DNA of 64,000 nt from NCBI GenBank assembly GCA_949825025.1, contig OX463781.1:25187047-25251046 (forward strand), read 5' to 3'. Source of the DNA: Siphlonurus alternatus. Taxonomy: Eukaryota; Arthropoda; Insecta; Ephemeroptera; Siphlonuridae. The translations under genes were made by a program, and so were the position numbers. A model generated the notes under the pieces. That model searched no databases. It had not been told where the DNA came from and saw nothing but the letters and a program-made list of their open reading frames with translations. Positions 33,356 to 45,013 of the stretch are shown one piece after another. Numbering within the stretch: position 1 is the first letter of the stretch; every line of letters begins with the position of its first letter.

Positions 33356-36300
33356 ATGTTACATCTATCTTCCAGAATTTTGTGTTACAAAATTAAAAGC
33401 ATAGAACTTTATAATCACTTTATTTCAAGAAATTTTCAAAGATGTGTATGTTGCAATTCATCGAATCGAGAAGCAAAGGTCTTGGTGAAAATAATGAAAG
33501 GAAGTGCAAATCCTAAAAAGTACGTAGGTGTAACCTCTTACTATACTTCTGGAAGTTCTGGATGCTCTCAGAGACCCTTAAATTTAAAATGTTGTCCTCT
33601 ACATCCCCTATCAGTAGGTAAAATATCAGGTATACAAAAACGAGCTAGTTTTCGAGTTATGAATTTTTAAAGTTCTCTAATTTAACATGGAGAAATGGAA
33701 CTTCCATGTTAAATTAGTCAACTTTGAAAATTAATAACTCGAAAACTTAGCTCGTTTTTGTATACCTGATATTTTACCTACTGATAGGGGATGTAGAGGA
33801 GAACATTTTAAATTTTTTTCATAATTTTTATGAATATGCATAGGATTTTTTTAGCATTGGGCCAGCTGATCTGTATTATCTCTACCTTAGGGTAGTGGGT
33901 AGAGCTAACGTCGAACAGCTGTTTGACGTAACCCCCTTTGATTAACATGTAAACCTTAGCAAATTGACAAAAATTCTGAATTTTTTTTGAGAGGCAGATA
34001 TTATAGTGCCTAAAAGCCATAGAAAAAGTTTCAAAAACATTTAACGAGCTGATTTTTTTAAATTGATTTTTTAGTTTGGCTCTCCATGGGAAAGCCCTAT
34101 GCTGAAAATTTAAAAAATTAATTTTTTTTTTTTTTTTTTACAAGGATACACCCCTAAGAGCTTACAGCTCGCGGCGGGGTACTGGGTAGGGATAAGGTAG
34201 GGAACGGATAGTGGCCATGGCCTGCATGCTTACGCGTCCCAGCATTCGCTGAGGTGAGACTGAGGAAACCGTGGAAAACCTCAGTCAGGACGGACACCTC
34301 TACTTTTTCTCAATGGACCAAAGCGATGTCCAAAGCCTGGGGAACCACACACAAGTGCATCACTGCACTGGGTGGAAAGCGAGACGAATTTACCCCAGGG
34401 AGGGAGCAGTGTATATTTTACTTGAAACGGTCACCCATCCAAGTACTAACCACGCTCGACGTAGCCTGACTTCGGTGATCTAACGAGAACCGGTCAATGC
34501 ACTGCGACAAAAAAATCGGCTCGTTAAATTGTTTTGAAATTTTTTCTACGGCTTTTAGGCACTAATATCTGCCTCTCCAAAAAATTTCAGAAAATTTTGT
34601 CAATTTGCTAAGGTTTACATGTTAATCAAAGGGGATTACGTCGAACAGCTGTTCGACGTTATCTCTACCTTAAGGTCTCTGGGATGCTCTATGCACTAAT
34701 ATGCATATACATACAATAACATATGTATATTATATATAGTTATATCTCAGTTAATTGTTATATATAACAAATATATGTATGCATATGTAATTTCCTGGAC
34801 CTGGATTTCAAGGTTTCAGGGGGACCCAAAGAATTAAGATCTTAATTGTTACAGACATACAGACGAAGCACCCTCTTTATTGGATTTGGATCCGGGTTCT
34901 TAGATGAGCCATCTTTATACGTCTATAGTAGAACCAACATATGGTCAGCGCTGTCACTTTGACATGGCAGGCAGGTAATTAAAAATCTTAACAGTACATA
35001 ATCCTATCTCTGCAAAAGCCAACTGGATTGTTCTGTCTATAAAATACAAAATTTTCCAAAATTTTAATTTGGGAAAAAACATAAATGTATCTTGGGTTCC
35101 CAGTCATTGCAGCATAAAAGGCAACGAAACTGCCGATGTTCTGGCTAAAAAGGGAGCTAATAGCACTCATCCTATGAAAGTATCACTACCCATTTCGGAC
35201 TTGTACTCACTAATAAAAAACAGACACACAAGATATTCAGATCAAATTGTGAACAATCTTTTTGGGAAGGAAAAAAATGAAAGGAAAGATATCTTAGTAT
35301 TCAGCCTGCTATTCCTGCTATACCATGGTATATCAAAGTTAAAAATCCAAAAAGTAGAAGATTTTACTCTACATTTACCAGACTCCGCTCGGGACACAGT
35401 AAGACCGGCGCCCACTTGTTTAGAATAAACATGATAGAATCACCATTATGTGAATGTGGTCAATCAGAAGCTACTCAAGAACACTTAATTTTAAACTGTC
35501 AATTATATAGTGTCCGTAGGACCAGTTTTATTCTTGCATTAAATAATATGGGTTTTGTTTCTTAGGATATAAATCTTACTAATTTACTTGCATCTAACAA
35601 TGAAAAGGTATATACAGTAATACTCTCTATAGTTTTATTCAAAAAGCAAAAATAATCTTTTAATTCACATTTATCTTTCTATTCACATTTAAAAAACATA
35701 TTTAACAATATAAACATACATGCTTTATTTACTAATAAAATGGTCTTCTTTCCAAATTAAGTGTTGCTACAGACCGAGCTGGCTGCAGATTCATCATACA
35801 CTTTCCCACTTTCCTACCCTAAAGCATGCTTTTCCTAAATATCATATTTTTCCTTAATTTATACAATTATACACAAAAATAATATCAAATAATCACAACA
35901 AACTGAACAAACCTAGTTTACGGGCAATGACTGCTTGGTCCTTAGACCCGAAGTCAATACATCAATCAATTCAATTAACATGGCAGGTAAGAAAGTAATG
36001 CACATGTCAAAGTGACAGCGCTGACCATATGATGGTTCTACTATAGCTGCATGCTCATACAAAAAAGCAGTCTACGAATCACTGTAGACTGCAGTGATTT
36101 CTAGAGGGGTATCAGTGGAAAGGATATATTGACATATTAGGTTTTTGATCTGTTTATAATTGTCGTATATATTGTAAATAATAAATACATGGGTAATTCG
36201 TAGGGGAGCTAAGAACTTGTGTGATATTCCCCCCCTTTTAATTACATATTTTACAAGCATTCATATTTTGCAGGAGTCATTGGTACAAAGACAATTATGA

Positions 36301-39300
36301 CAACAATAGAGGAATTGTAGAGACAACCTCGGGCGCAGATTTTCTTGGAACATCAGGTGGTGGTAAACCTAGTTCTAAAAGAAGAAATGTCTTAAATAAA
36401 CTGTTTATGCGGCATATCACAGATCAAATGGCAAATGACGATCTTATTAATGGAAGAGGAGTACAAGTTTCTCGGGTAAATGAAAAAATAATAATAATGA
36501 TAATTAATACAGTAAACAAATAAATATTATGTTTAAAGAGGCACAAAACTTTCGACAAAAAATGAAGATTTGTATAATAATGTGTTATTATAATTATTTT
36601 TATTTATTTTATTTGTTTATTAAATACAATTTAATATTATGTACCATAATTCATCTGATACTATCATGTTTTGCATTAATTTGCTAAGTTTTTACCCCTA
36701 TTTTGTTTGATCTACATATAGTTTAAATTTTTAATTAACATAATCAGCCAACGAAAAATGAGCGTCTCACTGTCAGTGACGTCATTGTGACTTCAAAGAG
36801 TCAAATTCCAATCTATTTTAATAAAAATATATAGAGGTAAATAGAGTTATAGCTCACTCAAAATTTGATTAGGCCATGAAAGAAAATTTACATCTTTTTG
36901 TCAAAAGTTTTTTGATTGAATGAATTATGTATTCAAATAACGACCATCTTCGTGTTTGTTTGTTTTAGATTCAAGTAAGTCCAGATTTAAGGGCTGTTAA
37001 TGTTTATTGGCTGTGTGATGCAACAGTGGCGAGTGGAGCATATCTTCCAACCCTTCTTGATAGCTACGCTCACAGTCTTAGACACCAATTATCTAGACTA
37101 AAAATAGTTGGAAGAGTTCCTCCAATTCGCTTCATAGCTGGTTAGTATTATATGACATCTGATATTTACACAGTACTAACTATTTGTTACTTGTACTTAC
37201 TATTAGTTACTAACTACAGTACAGTATGCAATTAGTTTTTCTTACTTACATGCAATTTGCTCCTAAAAGTATATATTTTTATTTTTTAACTATATGTCAT
37301 GAAATTTTTTGTCCTAACACCAATTCAAATCCATATATGATTTATTTTTATATGCATGTATGCATGTACGGTTATGTTGTATACTCTATACAATTTATTC
37401 TTACTTTTATAGTAGGTCGAGTGTAAATCTTCTTTGCAAATATAGTCCTGATAATAAATTATAACATGAAATATCGACAATGTGGGGAGCAATGTAGCAA
37501 TTAAGCATTCAGAAGCGATTTAAGAAGCATTTATTTTCTTATCCGTTACCTGCATGGTATGAAAATCACTTCTAAAATCTCTCCTTAATGCTTGCTGAAT
37601 CACTCCCATGATGTAATATAATATATATTCCACTATCATATCAATTTGTGAACATATTTCTGCTCAGACCATCGCCTTGCGCTGGGAGAAAATGTTGATC
37701 GCCTGCTCGTAAGTGCTGATATGGGAGTGGGGGAGGAGGTAGACTTTGATGATGCTCCGCAGCAAGTTCCAGCAGAGTGGCTCGCACCACCACCAGATGT
37801 AAGAGAAAATCATCCTCTTATTTAAAATGTACTTTCGGGAATTCACAGATACAGTAAAATTCAAAATTCAAATTATGAATTGACACACACAAGCAGAAAA
37901 AATTTCCTCTCGGTTTGAGGAGGGAGGGTGAGAGGGGAAGATAATAAGTCAAAATTTTTACTATAACTTTTTAAGCATCCTTGCATCATTTATTTTAGTA
38001 AACGGTGGATGAATTATACTTGAACTTTTAAAGTTCTCCTAAATAATATACAATCCAACAAGGCTTGTAGATTATTGTATATTTGTTGTAGAAAATGGCT
38101 TTTTTATAGCTTTTGTTTCTTATTGTTGGCATCATATATATCTTTTATTTTTTTTACTCATATACTAGAAGTGGAAATAAGCTAAAATAATTTAATTTAT
38201 GGTCATAAAAATCTATTTTAAGATAATTATTTATTAAAGTGAGTTATAGTTTATGCTGCATTTAATTGTAATATTTTATTTTAATAGATTGTATCTATTG
38301 TATCCAACAACTGAAACTTCTGTATTGGGTTCAATAAACAAATCATATCAAATCAAATTGTATGTAGAGAAAAAGTAGATCTGGAACAAAATTAAGGACT
38401 TCCTAAAGACATATTATAATCATTATATTATACTATTATACTGGTAATACGTGCCACAAAATGCTTTTATGATTTCTTTATTTTATAGAGTATGCATTCT
38501 GATGGTACAGAACGATTGCCAGCTATGAGGAATGATGTCCTGGGTTTGGACCAAGCAGAAATCATGTCCAAGGTATTATTTGCTGTAATTAATTTAAACT
38601 CTTGTTTTTCAATTATCCTGACTTTTTTTTTTAGCTAAATCTAACTACATATATTATAAGTAGTATGTAAACACAATGTACCAACTATGGTATTAAATGT
38701 GAATAAACAAACAAAAACACTTAAAAAACAAATAAATATAAAATATAAGGGTGATTTTTTTTAGTACATAAATATAAAGCTTTCATAAAATAAGCTAATC
38801 TGGATATTTTCAGATTTATGGGAACCCATTTAAGAAATTTTAACACTTAATGAAACATTTCCCAATTACTCACCGTCAGTGTTGAATCCCAGGGGAGGAC
38901 ATACTAATTCCCCCCCCCCTTTCTTCCCCCTAAAAGGTATATTTAATTACAATAAAGATATTACCCCTTCCCCTTAAAGTCTGAGAAATAGCATTGCTGG
39001 ATAATACACCCACTACCTCTAAACCAAATAAGACTGAATACATCTTTGGTGTTATATAGTACCGCTTTTACCTGATTTTATGTCTATTGTATATGGCATC
39101 ACATCAGTGCGATTGAGTTTATGAAATCAGGTTTGTCAGATTGAGTTTATATTGTACCAGCACCCTATTTTTTAAAAAAAAAAGTTCAATATTTTAATTA
39201 AAATTAATTCACACACACTTGAAAAATCTGAAAAAATGCATATTGAACTTTTAATATTATATTCAGTACAGTAATGTGAACTTGATTAACTTTTTCTTGA

Positions 39301-39627
39301 TTACAGTGTTATACAATATATTCAATAAATTCATATCTCAAATCTATTTGTTGTCTCCAGGTGCGAAGAATGTTAAAGAAAAGCTGCACCACCTCTTTGA
39401 TTGGAGAGAGAGTTATCGCAACAATAACAACTCCGAGTCTGGACACCATTAATGCAGAAATCGCTCAGTTCCGAGAGCAGCGGGGATTACGTGAGCTGGG
39501 GCGACAAATGCAGCGTCCCCACCAAGTGTGCAAGAGACGAGAGGAGCTGGAGGCATGGGATGGAAGAGAGGAGGAGGAGGGAGAGCTTGATGAACTATCA
39601 GACGAGGACGAAGATATCAAGACATGA
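33356..39627 (+). CDS. RBFA: Mitochondrial ribosome-binding factor A (six exons)
   Basis: RBFA binds the 12S rRNA of the maturing mitochondrial small ribosomal subunit and helps its 3' end processing and assembly. Coding exons: 33356-33519, 36274-36475, 36969-37140, 37668-37798, 38489-38572, 39361-39627. All junctions are GT-AG and in phase, giving 339 residues; human RBFA has 343. The first 50 residues are basic and aromatic, as in a mitochondrial presequence. Residues 65-180 form the KH-like RbfA domain (KRRNVLNKLFMRHITDQM, then RGVQVSRIQVSPDLRAVNVY, then LRHQLSRLKIVGRVPPIRF). The tail is rich in Arg/Gln then acidic (EEEEGELDELSDEDED). The first ATG of the open frame was chosen. Intron 1 (2.75 kb) holds two composite MITEs. 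The gene is convergent with VAT1L. Identity is firm; exon 1, which is poorly conserved in the family, rests on splice phase and its presequence-like composition. Confidence 0.9.
33585..33887. mobile_element. TTAA MITE family A, left-truncated copy (RBFA intron 1)
   Basis: Matches 15090-15389; the first 60 bases are missing. It is joined directly to the next MITE through TCTACCTTAGGGTAG. Confidence 0.8.
33888..34669. mobile_element. TTAA MITE family D, split by a SINE (RBFA intron 1)
   Basis: Ends GGTAGAG(C/A)TAACGTCGAACAGC and complement, with TTAA after the right end (34670-34673). Arm marks GTTTACATGTTAATCAAA and CTCCATGGGAAAGCCC also occur in 41234-41593. The 5S-SINE lies in its middle. 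GAGACC before the preceding MITE and GGTCTC after this one suggest still another inverted pair outside. Confidence 0.8.
34121..34507 (-). mobile_element. 5S rRNA-derived SINE (solo copy)
   Basis: On the minus strand the head follows 5S rRNA closely: CGTTAGATCACCGAAG, then GTGGTTAGTACTTGGATGGG and TGACCG, covering the box A and box C regions of the internal promoter. A body of about 230 bases follows, ending GTATCCTTGT and an A run of about 18 (34123-34140 as T on the plus strand). The 5S head, body and A tail define a SINE3-type retroposon, moved by a partner LINE that I cannot name. Its body matches the four palindrome copies, so it shows what the intact unit looks like. Confidence 0.8.
34923..36046. 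mobile_element. MITE with CTATAGTAGAACC ends, split by a LINE fragment
   Basis: Inverted ends of about 45 bases (CTATAGTAGAACC, then ATATGGTCAGCGCTGTCAC, then TTTGACATG) enclose a retrotransposon fragment. Without the insert the element would be only about 150 bases. It lies in RBFA intron 1. Confidence 0.8.
34979..35972 (+). mobile_element. 5'-truncated LINE with RNase H domain
   Basis: A continuous frame (34979-35428) reads LSIKYKIFQNF, then VSWVPSHCSIKGNETADVLA, the C-terminal half of the retrotransposon RNase H domain (PSH and GNExAD motifs). After a frame change come CECGQSEATQEHLILNC and SVRR, the CxC...H...C knuckle that follows RNase H in several LINE clades. The 3' end reads ATCAATCAATTCAATT. 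CATGGCAGG(CAGG)TAA flanks both sides, a target duplication of about 13 bases. The upstream RT domain is absent and the frame is broken, so it is dead. Confidence 0.8.
38283..38362 (+). repeat. LINE-like 3' tail (RBFA intron 4)
   Basis: ACTGAAACTTCTGTATTGGG followed by AATAAA and repeated ATCAAAT/ATCAA, the usual look of a non-LTR retrotransposon end. No coding part is left. Confidence 0.4.
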
Positions 39628-39717
39628 ATGTTGCAGTAAATATAGTAATATAGTATTCAATTGTAACTGTATTAGTTTTTATTTTATTTCTATATTTTTT
39701 TATTTTATTTTTTTTTA

Positions 39718-40065
39718 GGTAGAGATGACACGCCCAATGTTATTAAAAATCCCATTCATGAAAAATATGAAAAAAAAAAAAATTAAAATGTTTTCCTACA
39801 TCCCCTATCAGTAGCTAAAATATCAGGTTACAAAAACGATGTAGTTTTTGAGTTATTAATTTTTCAAGTTCACTAATTTAACATGGAATTTCCATTTCTC
39901 CATGTTAAAGTAGTCAACTTCAAATATTCATAACTCAAAAACTAGATCGTGTTTGTGTACCTGATATTTTAGCTACTGATAGGGGGTGTAGAGGAGAACA
40001 TTTTAAATTTTTTTCAGAATATTTGTGTGAGGATTTTTTTTTTTAACATTGGCGTTATCTTACCC
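39718..40065. mobile_element. TTAA MITE family A, diverged copy downstream of RBFA
   Basis: A hairpin starting about 90 bases after the RBFA stop codon. The right end TTACCC is followed by TTAA (40066-40069); the left flank has lost it. It may supply the RBFA 3' UTR, as no AATAAA lies between the stop and the MITE. From 40070 to 41230 the sequence is AT-rich with no gene recognised. Confidence 0.75.
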
Positions 40066-41233
40066 TTAAAGTTTTAAAAAAAATTGCAAAAACAGAAAGA
40101 GTCAGATGCAAAGCTGGGGATTTGTACAACACAATTTAAAAAATTGTACTCCTAAAATTAAACATAAAATTCATAATTAATTTTTTTCATTTCTTACTTA
40201 TTTTTACTTGCGGAGGACCAGCATGGCACCCTAGCTACTACAAATACAAATTGCCCCTTGTCCGCAATAATATTATACTACCTCTACCGGCGACGATCAT
40301 AATGTTAATTTGCAATAATAATGAGCTGTCTGTTATTTCAGGTAAACAAAAAATGGGCTTCATTTTATTTTTAAGTTCTTAATTGCACTCACCTGAAATA
40401 GCAGACGCGATAGCTCATTTTTGCGGATGATGAGGGACAAAAATATGTGCACAAATTAAAGTTTGTGAGAATTGAGATAAGAAAAAAAAAAAAAAAAAGA
40501 TAAGAAACTGAAATTTGTTTATAATAATAATAATGTAATAACAAAACATTTGTTCATATTTTTAAATTCCAATTCAAAGCTACTTTAATTTTATAGATGA
40601 TAACTTCCTAGTTCTATCATGTGATAACAAACTTCAGAATTCAAGAAGAAAAATTGAAGAATTAAATATCAAACAAAATATGAGCAGAACATCAATATTT
40701 CTGATTCTATTCGTGAAGGATGGCCATTAATAGAGGGCAAGAAGCAAGAAGGTTGTGTTTTGCTTATTTCTCCAAAAGCTAGAATTGAATTTTTCAAAAC
40801 AATAATTTGAGATTTTTTTTTTTTTTTTTTTTTTCTGATTCAACAGAATTACAATGACTTTTTATGCTGTTGATATATTATGCAGTATTATAGATCTTAC
40901 AAGTTAGTTAAATTTACCTGTAGTTCGACTGCGCGCGATATTGTCTTTTGCTTTTTAACATGGCCATGCAGACATACATACGTCTAGGCATGTCTCAAAG
41001 CTAGGCGCCATTGAGTCTACAGGTAATCTAAGATCTGTTAGACTGTATATAGCGACACTGCCATGCATCAGTGGCAAAAGTAGTAAAATAACATATGTAC
41101 ATTGTTAAATTTTAACCTTTTTTCAGTTTCATTTCTTCCCATCAACAATTTGATATTGCACTATACAAAGAATTTGGCATAGATTTCGGTCTTGAGAACA
41201 TTATACTATTTTATAGGATAACTCCAATATTAA

Positions 41234-41593
41234 GGGTAAGATAACACGAACAATCGATTGTTGATAGTCCCATTTGATTAACATGTAAACCTTAGCAACC
41301 TCATAATATTCTGAAATTTTTTTGATAGACAGTTCTGAGCACCAAAAAAATATGGAAAAAATTTCAAAACAATCGGACGATCCAATTTTTTGAAATGAAT
41401 TTTTTAAATTTTCAGTATAGGGCTTTCCCATGGAGACCTAAACTAAGAAATTAATTTAAAAAAAAATTAGATCGTCCGATTGTTTTGAAATTTTTTCCAT
41501 ATTTTTTTGGTGCCAAGAACTGTCTCTCAAAAAAAACGTAAGAATCATTATGAGGTTGCTAAGGTTTACATGTTAATCAAATGGGACTATATA
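41234..41593. mobile_element. TTAA MITE family D, second copy
   Basis: TTAA (41230-41233) then GGGTAAGATAACACGAAC. Arms GTTTACATGTTAATCAAA and complement meet around AGGGCTTTCCCATGG. The right end is cut short before its TTAA. From 41600 to 42930 I see no gene. Confidence 0.75.
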
Positions 41594-42932
41594 TTTTTTC
41601 AGATTTCAGATTATATCTCCTATATGTGCATAGAAGGTAAATAATGAAATAAAACACAAAGTCACTTTCACACTGCTTTATCATTGGCTATTAATAATAA
41701 TTACAGCAAGCCACAAATGCATACATTTACAGCTAAACAAAAGAAAAAAATAAACATTAAATGTACTTTGATAAATGCAACTTAATTTATATGGAATAAT
41801 AATTCTGATTTGCTTTTATGATGAGCACAAAGCTTTAGGAGAAAAAAAACATATACTGTATATATATTTTGATCAAAATTATTGTAATACTTCAAATTTA
41901 AATGCTAAGCAAAATCTCTAAGAGAATTTGCATGTGCACCAGATCATGTTTCCCTGAACTTGGATAATAATGCATCAGATCTTCCGTACGACTAGAACAT
42001 TACTTGATATAAAGTTCTACATAAGTCGTAAAAAAATATTTTTTTTTATAAGATAAATGCAAACTAATTTGCTAGCATTGGAAAAATATTTGTGTGCTTA
42101 ATTTTGGCAAGATTTAAAGAAAGCGCTAGACACAAAATGCAGACCTTCCAAATATTCCAATTGAATTACATACATATTATATTTTTTACAGTCATATATT
42201 TTTCTTTGAGGATTAATTACAAAAACTCGAAGAAAAATAGTTAATCTCAAATAGAAAAAGAGATCATACATAATTATAAGCATCATTTTTGTGTATATAT
42301 TGATAATTAGATCTGCAATTGATATAATAGAGATAAGCCACTTTTAGATATATTCTTAAGATTGTGAACACATATCTCCAAGTTATTCTTTTTTTGTTTT
42401 TGTTAGAAACAACAGTTGTCACAAAAAACAGACATCCCTGCAAAGAGCTCAGGGCTGAAAGTAGTCCCTTTAAGCGTTTCTTTTTTCTCGTTGGATATGT
42501 GAGAAGATTGTTGTACAAGAATGAGATAAATATATAGAACCTAACTTGAAGCTAATAGTACAGAAAAATATAAGGGTTAGCATATCAATAATAGTGATAG
42601 TAATAATAATGATGATTCACCTTCCAGCATCAAGCTCAATCTTTTCATTTCATTTTACTTCAGCACTTCAACTGCTGTCCTTTTCGGCTGAAACACATAA
42701 AGGAAAGAACATTGTAATTACAAACAAGATATGGCGAACTGAATAAAATAGTCCTGCTTCAACCCTACCCATTGGAGCAATGTTGCAAAAATTCCAATTA
42801 CTGGACAATATTTAGCAAAATATGGTGTTATTTGATTCATTAGGTGTTCCCGTTTGAAGGAAAACTCAAGAAGTTATAGTGATAATAATTTAACTTTTAT
42901 AATGGATAAGCAAGGCCTATTCTGTGTATTAA

Positions 42933-43279
42933 GGGTAAGGTAACGCCACCAATGTTAAAAAAAATCCCTCACACAAAAATTCTGAAAAAAATTTAAAATG
43001 TTCTCTTCTACACCCCCTATCAGTAGCTAAAATATCAGGTATACAAATACGATCTAGTTTTTTAGTTATAAATTTTTAAAGTTGACTACTTTAACATGGA
43101 AAAATGAAACTCCCATGTTAAATTAGTCAACTTTAAAAATTCATAACTCAAAAACTAGATCGTATTTGTATACCTGATATTTTAGCTACTGATAGGGGGT
43201 GTAGAGGAGAACATTTTAAATTTTTTTCAGAATTTTTGTGCGAGGGATTTTTTTTAACATTGGTGGCGTTACCTTACCC
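42933..43279. mobile_element. TTAA MITE family A, subfamily with GGGTAAGGTAAC ends
   Basis: 347 bases, near-perfect hairpin, TTAA on both sides (42929-42932, 43280-43283). It lies between the convergent 3' ends of RBFA and VAT1L. Confidence 0.85.
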
Positions 43280-43379
43280 TTAATAATAAATCAAACAAAG
43301 CATTTTTCATTTTTTTTTTTTTTTTTTTTTTAACTGAATACAGTATAGTATGAATTTTATTGAAAAAGTAACTTAAATT

Positions 43380-44880
43380 CAGTGGTGAAAGTAATTTCAA
43401 ATTCTTACCAGTGCGTTTCAGATAGAGGCCTGAAGGGCCCAAACCCCCGCCGGAGGCTCAATTTTTTGGGAAAAAGGGGCGTGGCTTGTTTTTTTTAATT
43501 GGAAAGTTGCACTAAAATTGATTTATAATTAATATTTAAAGTAGAGTGAGCGATTGTATTTTTTTAAAGAATTTATTTTCTAAAAATATTTTAACCTTCC
43601 CTCTATTAATTAAGAAATTAAAACCAAAAATTGCCAAAGTTGGTGTTTCGGAGGCGTTTAACATGCAAAATTATATGGCACAGAAAACAGCGTTTTACTT
43701 AAACTTAACTTGAACTATGGTACCAATTAAAAAATACAAACGTAATCTATGATAAATTCATTAATGGATTTTCGATTTGAAAATAAAATATTTTTTTACG
43801 GAGCCGTTTTTCCGGAAAAAATATTGAAAACCCACACAAAATAAGTAAAATTAGATACTTATTCGAACTTTTAACCGAGTAAAAAAAAAAAAAAAAATGT
43901 AGTGTCACATCCATATTAAATTGATAAAAAAAATATCTGTGCTGGCTATTAATGAAAATTAAAACATAACTTTTTATATGAAAAAAAATCGCAAACAAGC
44001 CAGTTGTCTATGTCTAGCAGTAGCAGCAGTACGTGTTAATACAGTAAAAATATTTTAATGAACTGTTTCACAATTTCAATTTAGAATGTTCTATATATAA
44101 AATTAATTTAATAAATGTTAAATTTTTTTAAATAATTAAATTATCGTTTTAAATGTCTCAAAAATTAATTTAAACAAAAAATCCCAAAAAGATGTAAAAA
44201 AAAAAAGGTTACAATTTTAAAAAAGTGATAACGACTACCACTTAATATGAAAATTGAAGATAAAATAGTAAACCCAGGAAACAGTAGACCTACAGTTACT
44301 TAAAAAAATATATATAACAAATTTCTTTGATTTAAAAAATGTAAAAAAATAAAATAAGAAATAAATGTGTTCTCAGGCTCGCCATAAGAAAAGCTAGGCG
44401 TTTGTGGAGAAAAATATTAAAATTAACTTTTTTATCGTAGTCTTTTAAAATAATGTTTTACTGCAGCACTTACTATTTATTTATAATGCAACAATTTCGT
44501 ATACCATATTGTTAATTTATTTTTATTTTTTACCCATTGAAAAAAATAAATAAAAGTAAATACATTCAATATAGATTTCAATTATTACTTTTTTTTAGTA
44601 CAAAATTTTGACTTTAAAAGAATTAAAGTGCAAGTTAAAACTTCGTGAGATAAATAAAATCAAAGTACAAGAACATGTATTGAGCATGATTATAATGGTT
44701 TATAATGTGATCTGTTCACACTTGCAAATATATATATATATTTTTTTTATTATTAAAAATTATTAATTTTTTTAGTAAATTTCGATCAGACTAAATCAGT
44801 GTCTTACCAGTGCGTCGCACTGGCGTCAAATGTCTTACCAGTGCGGCGCACTGGCGCGCACCGGCTTACTTTCACCACTG
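43380..44880. mobile_element. 1.5-kb hAT-type non-autonomous element, exact 8-bp duplication
   Basis: CAGTGGTGAAAGTAA at the left end and its complement at the right, with CTTAAATT on both sides (43372-43379, 44881-44888). Subterminal repeats of ACCAGTGCG occur at both ends (near 43410 and 44806-44850). A half copy of TTAA MITE family B (43540-43840) is inserted. The remaining interior is AT-rich and non-coding. Confidence 0.88.
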
Positions 44881-45013
44881 CTTAAATTATAAAATTCTGA
44901 GATGCCAACTGTCTTCAGTGCCTAACACAACTAACATGCTAAATCATGTTATTATCCTGACAAAAAATGTCCCCCGTAAATATGACCAAGAGTTACTAAA
45001 ACTGGTTAACGAA

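Noticed and set aside
37226..37426. 66-residue frame in RBFA intron 3
   Set aside because: Lies between correctly phased RBFA exons and shows no motif; AT-rich chance frame.
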